This document shows, one piece after another, positions 63,311 through 64,000 of a stretch of DNA of 64,000 nt. The translations under genes were made by a program, and so were the position numbers. Source of the stretch: Prorocentrum cordatum (Eukaryota; Sar; Dinophyceae; Prorocentrales; Prorocentraceae); NCBI GenBank assembly GCA_963575745.1, contig CAUYUJ010014771.1, forward strand, positions 62,001 to 126,000, read 5' to 3'. The notes under the pieces were generated by a model, which was not told the DNA's origin, made no database searches, and worked only from the letters and a program-made list of their open reading frames with translations. Position 1 is the first letter of the stretch, and every line of letters starts with the position of its first letter.

Positions 63311-64000
63311 ATGGACTCGTTCACGAGGCGTGCCTCATCTCAGTGCTTTCACAGCGATGAGTATTTTGAGACCTACACTTTCTCTCACCAATTCGACCAA
63401 GCATCAGGTGGCATGTGTACGTCGTTGCCCAGTTGGGGCTCACTGCCCACCATGCATCCGGTCTCCATGCAGTCGCAGCTTGCCCGGCAGGAAAACCACC
63501 CCATGTTGCAGTCGAGCGGCGGCGAGTCGTGGAATACTTTTGACGAGTTCGACGACCCACGCGGGCGTCGGCGGGCAGAAATCCAAAGCAGCAACCCATC
63601 CGAACACGCGCAGGATTCAGCCCAGCTGGGCCTTGGCGGCGCCCCCTCTGCGGCCGATGCGCAGCTGCCATCTCGGCCTGGAGGCGTTCTGCTGCTCCAT
63701 GGCCAGTCGCTGCCGCGCAGGCAGGAAGACCCCCCCATTTTGCAGTCGAGCGGCAGCGAGTCTTGGAAGACCTTTGACGAGTTCGACCACCCGCGCGGGG
63801 GCGCTCTGCCTCTGACCACAGTAGGCGCTCTTCTGCTCGATCGCTCCGCGGGGGCGGCGCCAGCCTATTCACCGACCAGGCCGCCCGGCATGCCGCCGCG
63901 TTCCACCGCCGAGACGTGGCTGGCCGCTGGCCCCCCAGGCGAGCCAGACCGCGCGGCGCGGGCGAGACAGCCGGCCAGCGGAGGGCGGGCAGGGGCCTCC
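63311..64000 (+). CDS. Unidentified protein with internal duplication; runs off the window
   Basis: ATG 63311 is 79 bases after the spliced-leader relic, and the frame stays open for all 230 codons to the window end. The N-terminus is MDSFTRRASSQCFHSDEYFE. A 78-residue unit is duplicated: LQSSGxESWxTFDEFDxPRG occurs at residues about 67-86 and 145-164, with the DNA repeating at a 234-base step. The rest is Ser/Pro/Ala/Gly-rich and likely disordered. No known domain. This is the least damaged gene in the window: relic-bearing, full 5' end, no stop or shift in what is visible. An in-frame ATG at 63413 is an alternative start. A 183-codon minus-strand frame over the same bases is a GC shadow. 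Confidence 0.6.
   Translation, partial: MDSFTRRASSQCFHSDEYFETYTFSHQFDQASGGMCTSLPSWGSLPTMHPVSMQSQLARQENHPMLQSSGGESWNTFDEFDDPRGRRRAEIQSSNPSEHAQDSAQLGLGGAPSAADAQLPSRPGGVLLLHGQSLPRRQEDPPILQSSGSESWKTFDEFDHPRGGALPLTTVGALLLDRSAGAAPAYSPTRPPGMPPRSTAETWLAAGPPGEPDRAARARQPASGGRAGAS

Noticed and set aside
63321-63872. 183-codon minus-strand frame at the right end
   Set aside because: The plus-strand frame from ATG 63311 has the spliced-leader relic upstream and an in-frame protein duplication; the minus frame is its shadow.

Overview
The window looks like nuclear DNA of a dinoflagellate. The strongest evidence is two relics of the dinoflagellate spliced leader embedded in the DNA. One lies at 42117-42137 (20 of 21 bases) and one at 63200-63232 (20 exact bases followed by a partial second copy). 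Each sits about 80-160 bases upstream of an ATG that opens a protein frame, the pattern expected of genes made by reverse transcription of trans-spliced mRNA. GC-rich sequence, huge (TCC)n and (CAT)n tracts, many frameshifted LINE-type elements and sparse host genes fit the same origin. The genus cannot be fixed from this window.

Layout. 1-5862: a long, frame-broken gene of unknown function with a Pro/Ala-rich front, a weakly Tpt1-like middle and an RGG-type tail; all four in-frame stops inside its two long frames are TAG. 5863-9035: no gene, dispersed repeats and (TG)n/(CT)n tracts. 9036-9640: a truncated riboflavin-transporter (SLC52-like) piece that runs into 9641-17550, a non-LTR retrotransposon with RNase H, APE-type endonuclease, reverse transcriptase (YADD), a C2H2-like finger and a C5-cytosine-methyltransferase-like domain (GPPC motif). 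17551-29640: mostly simple and dispersed repeats, a 3' scrap of another LINE (22940-23599), a LINE ORF1-like scrap (27011-27787) and a 152-bp satellite (28290-29310). 29640-37700: an unidentified minus-strand broken gene and a second, different LINE on the minus strand (YLDD reverse transcriptase, 33318-36310). 37690-42116: tetranucleotide repeat, a foldback element, a small broken gene (39572-40299) and an 85-bp tandem array. 42117-45184: spliced-leader relic plus a zinc-ribbon gene with frameshifts. 45185-57920: dispersed repeats, minisatellites, one LINE scrap (48160-48720) and long GC-rich stretches with no gene I can defend. 57924-60330: a Helitron-type N-terminal region. 60331-63199: dense dispersed repeats. 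63200-64000: double spliced-leader relic and an intact reading frame that runs off the window.

Most coding sequence here is mobile or derived from mobile elements, and most of it is decayed. There are no operons. The elements share themes rather than a pathway: cDNA re-insertion (LINE machinery and spliced-leader relics), insertion next to TCC tracts, and repeated loss of frame. The most noteworthy biology is the methyltransferase-like domain carried by a LINE, the recycled-mRNA genes, and the excess of TAG among in-frame stops.
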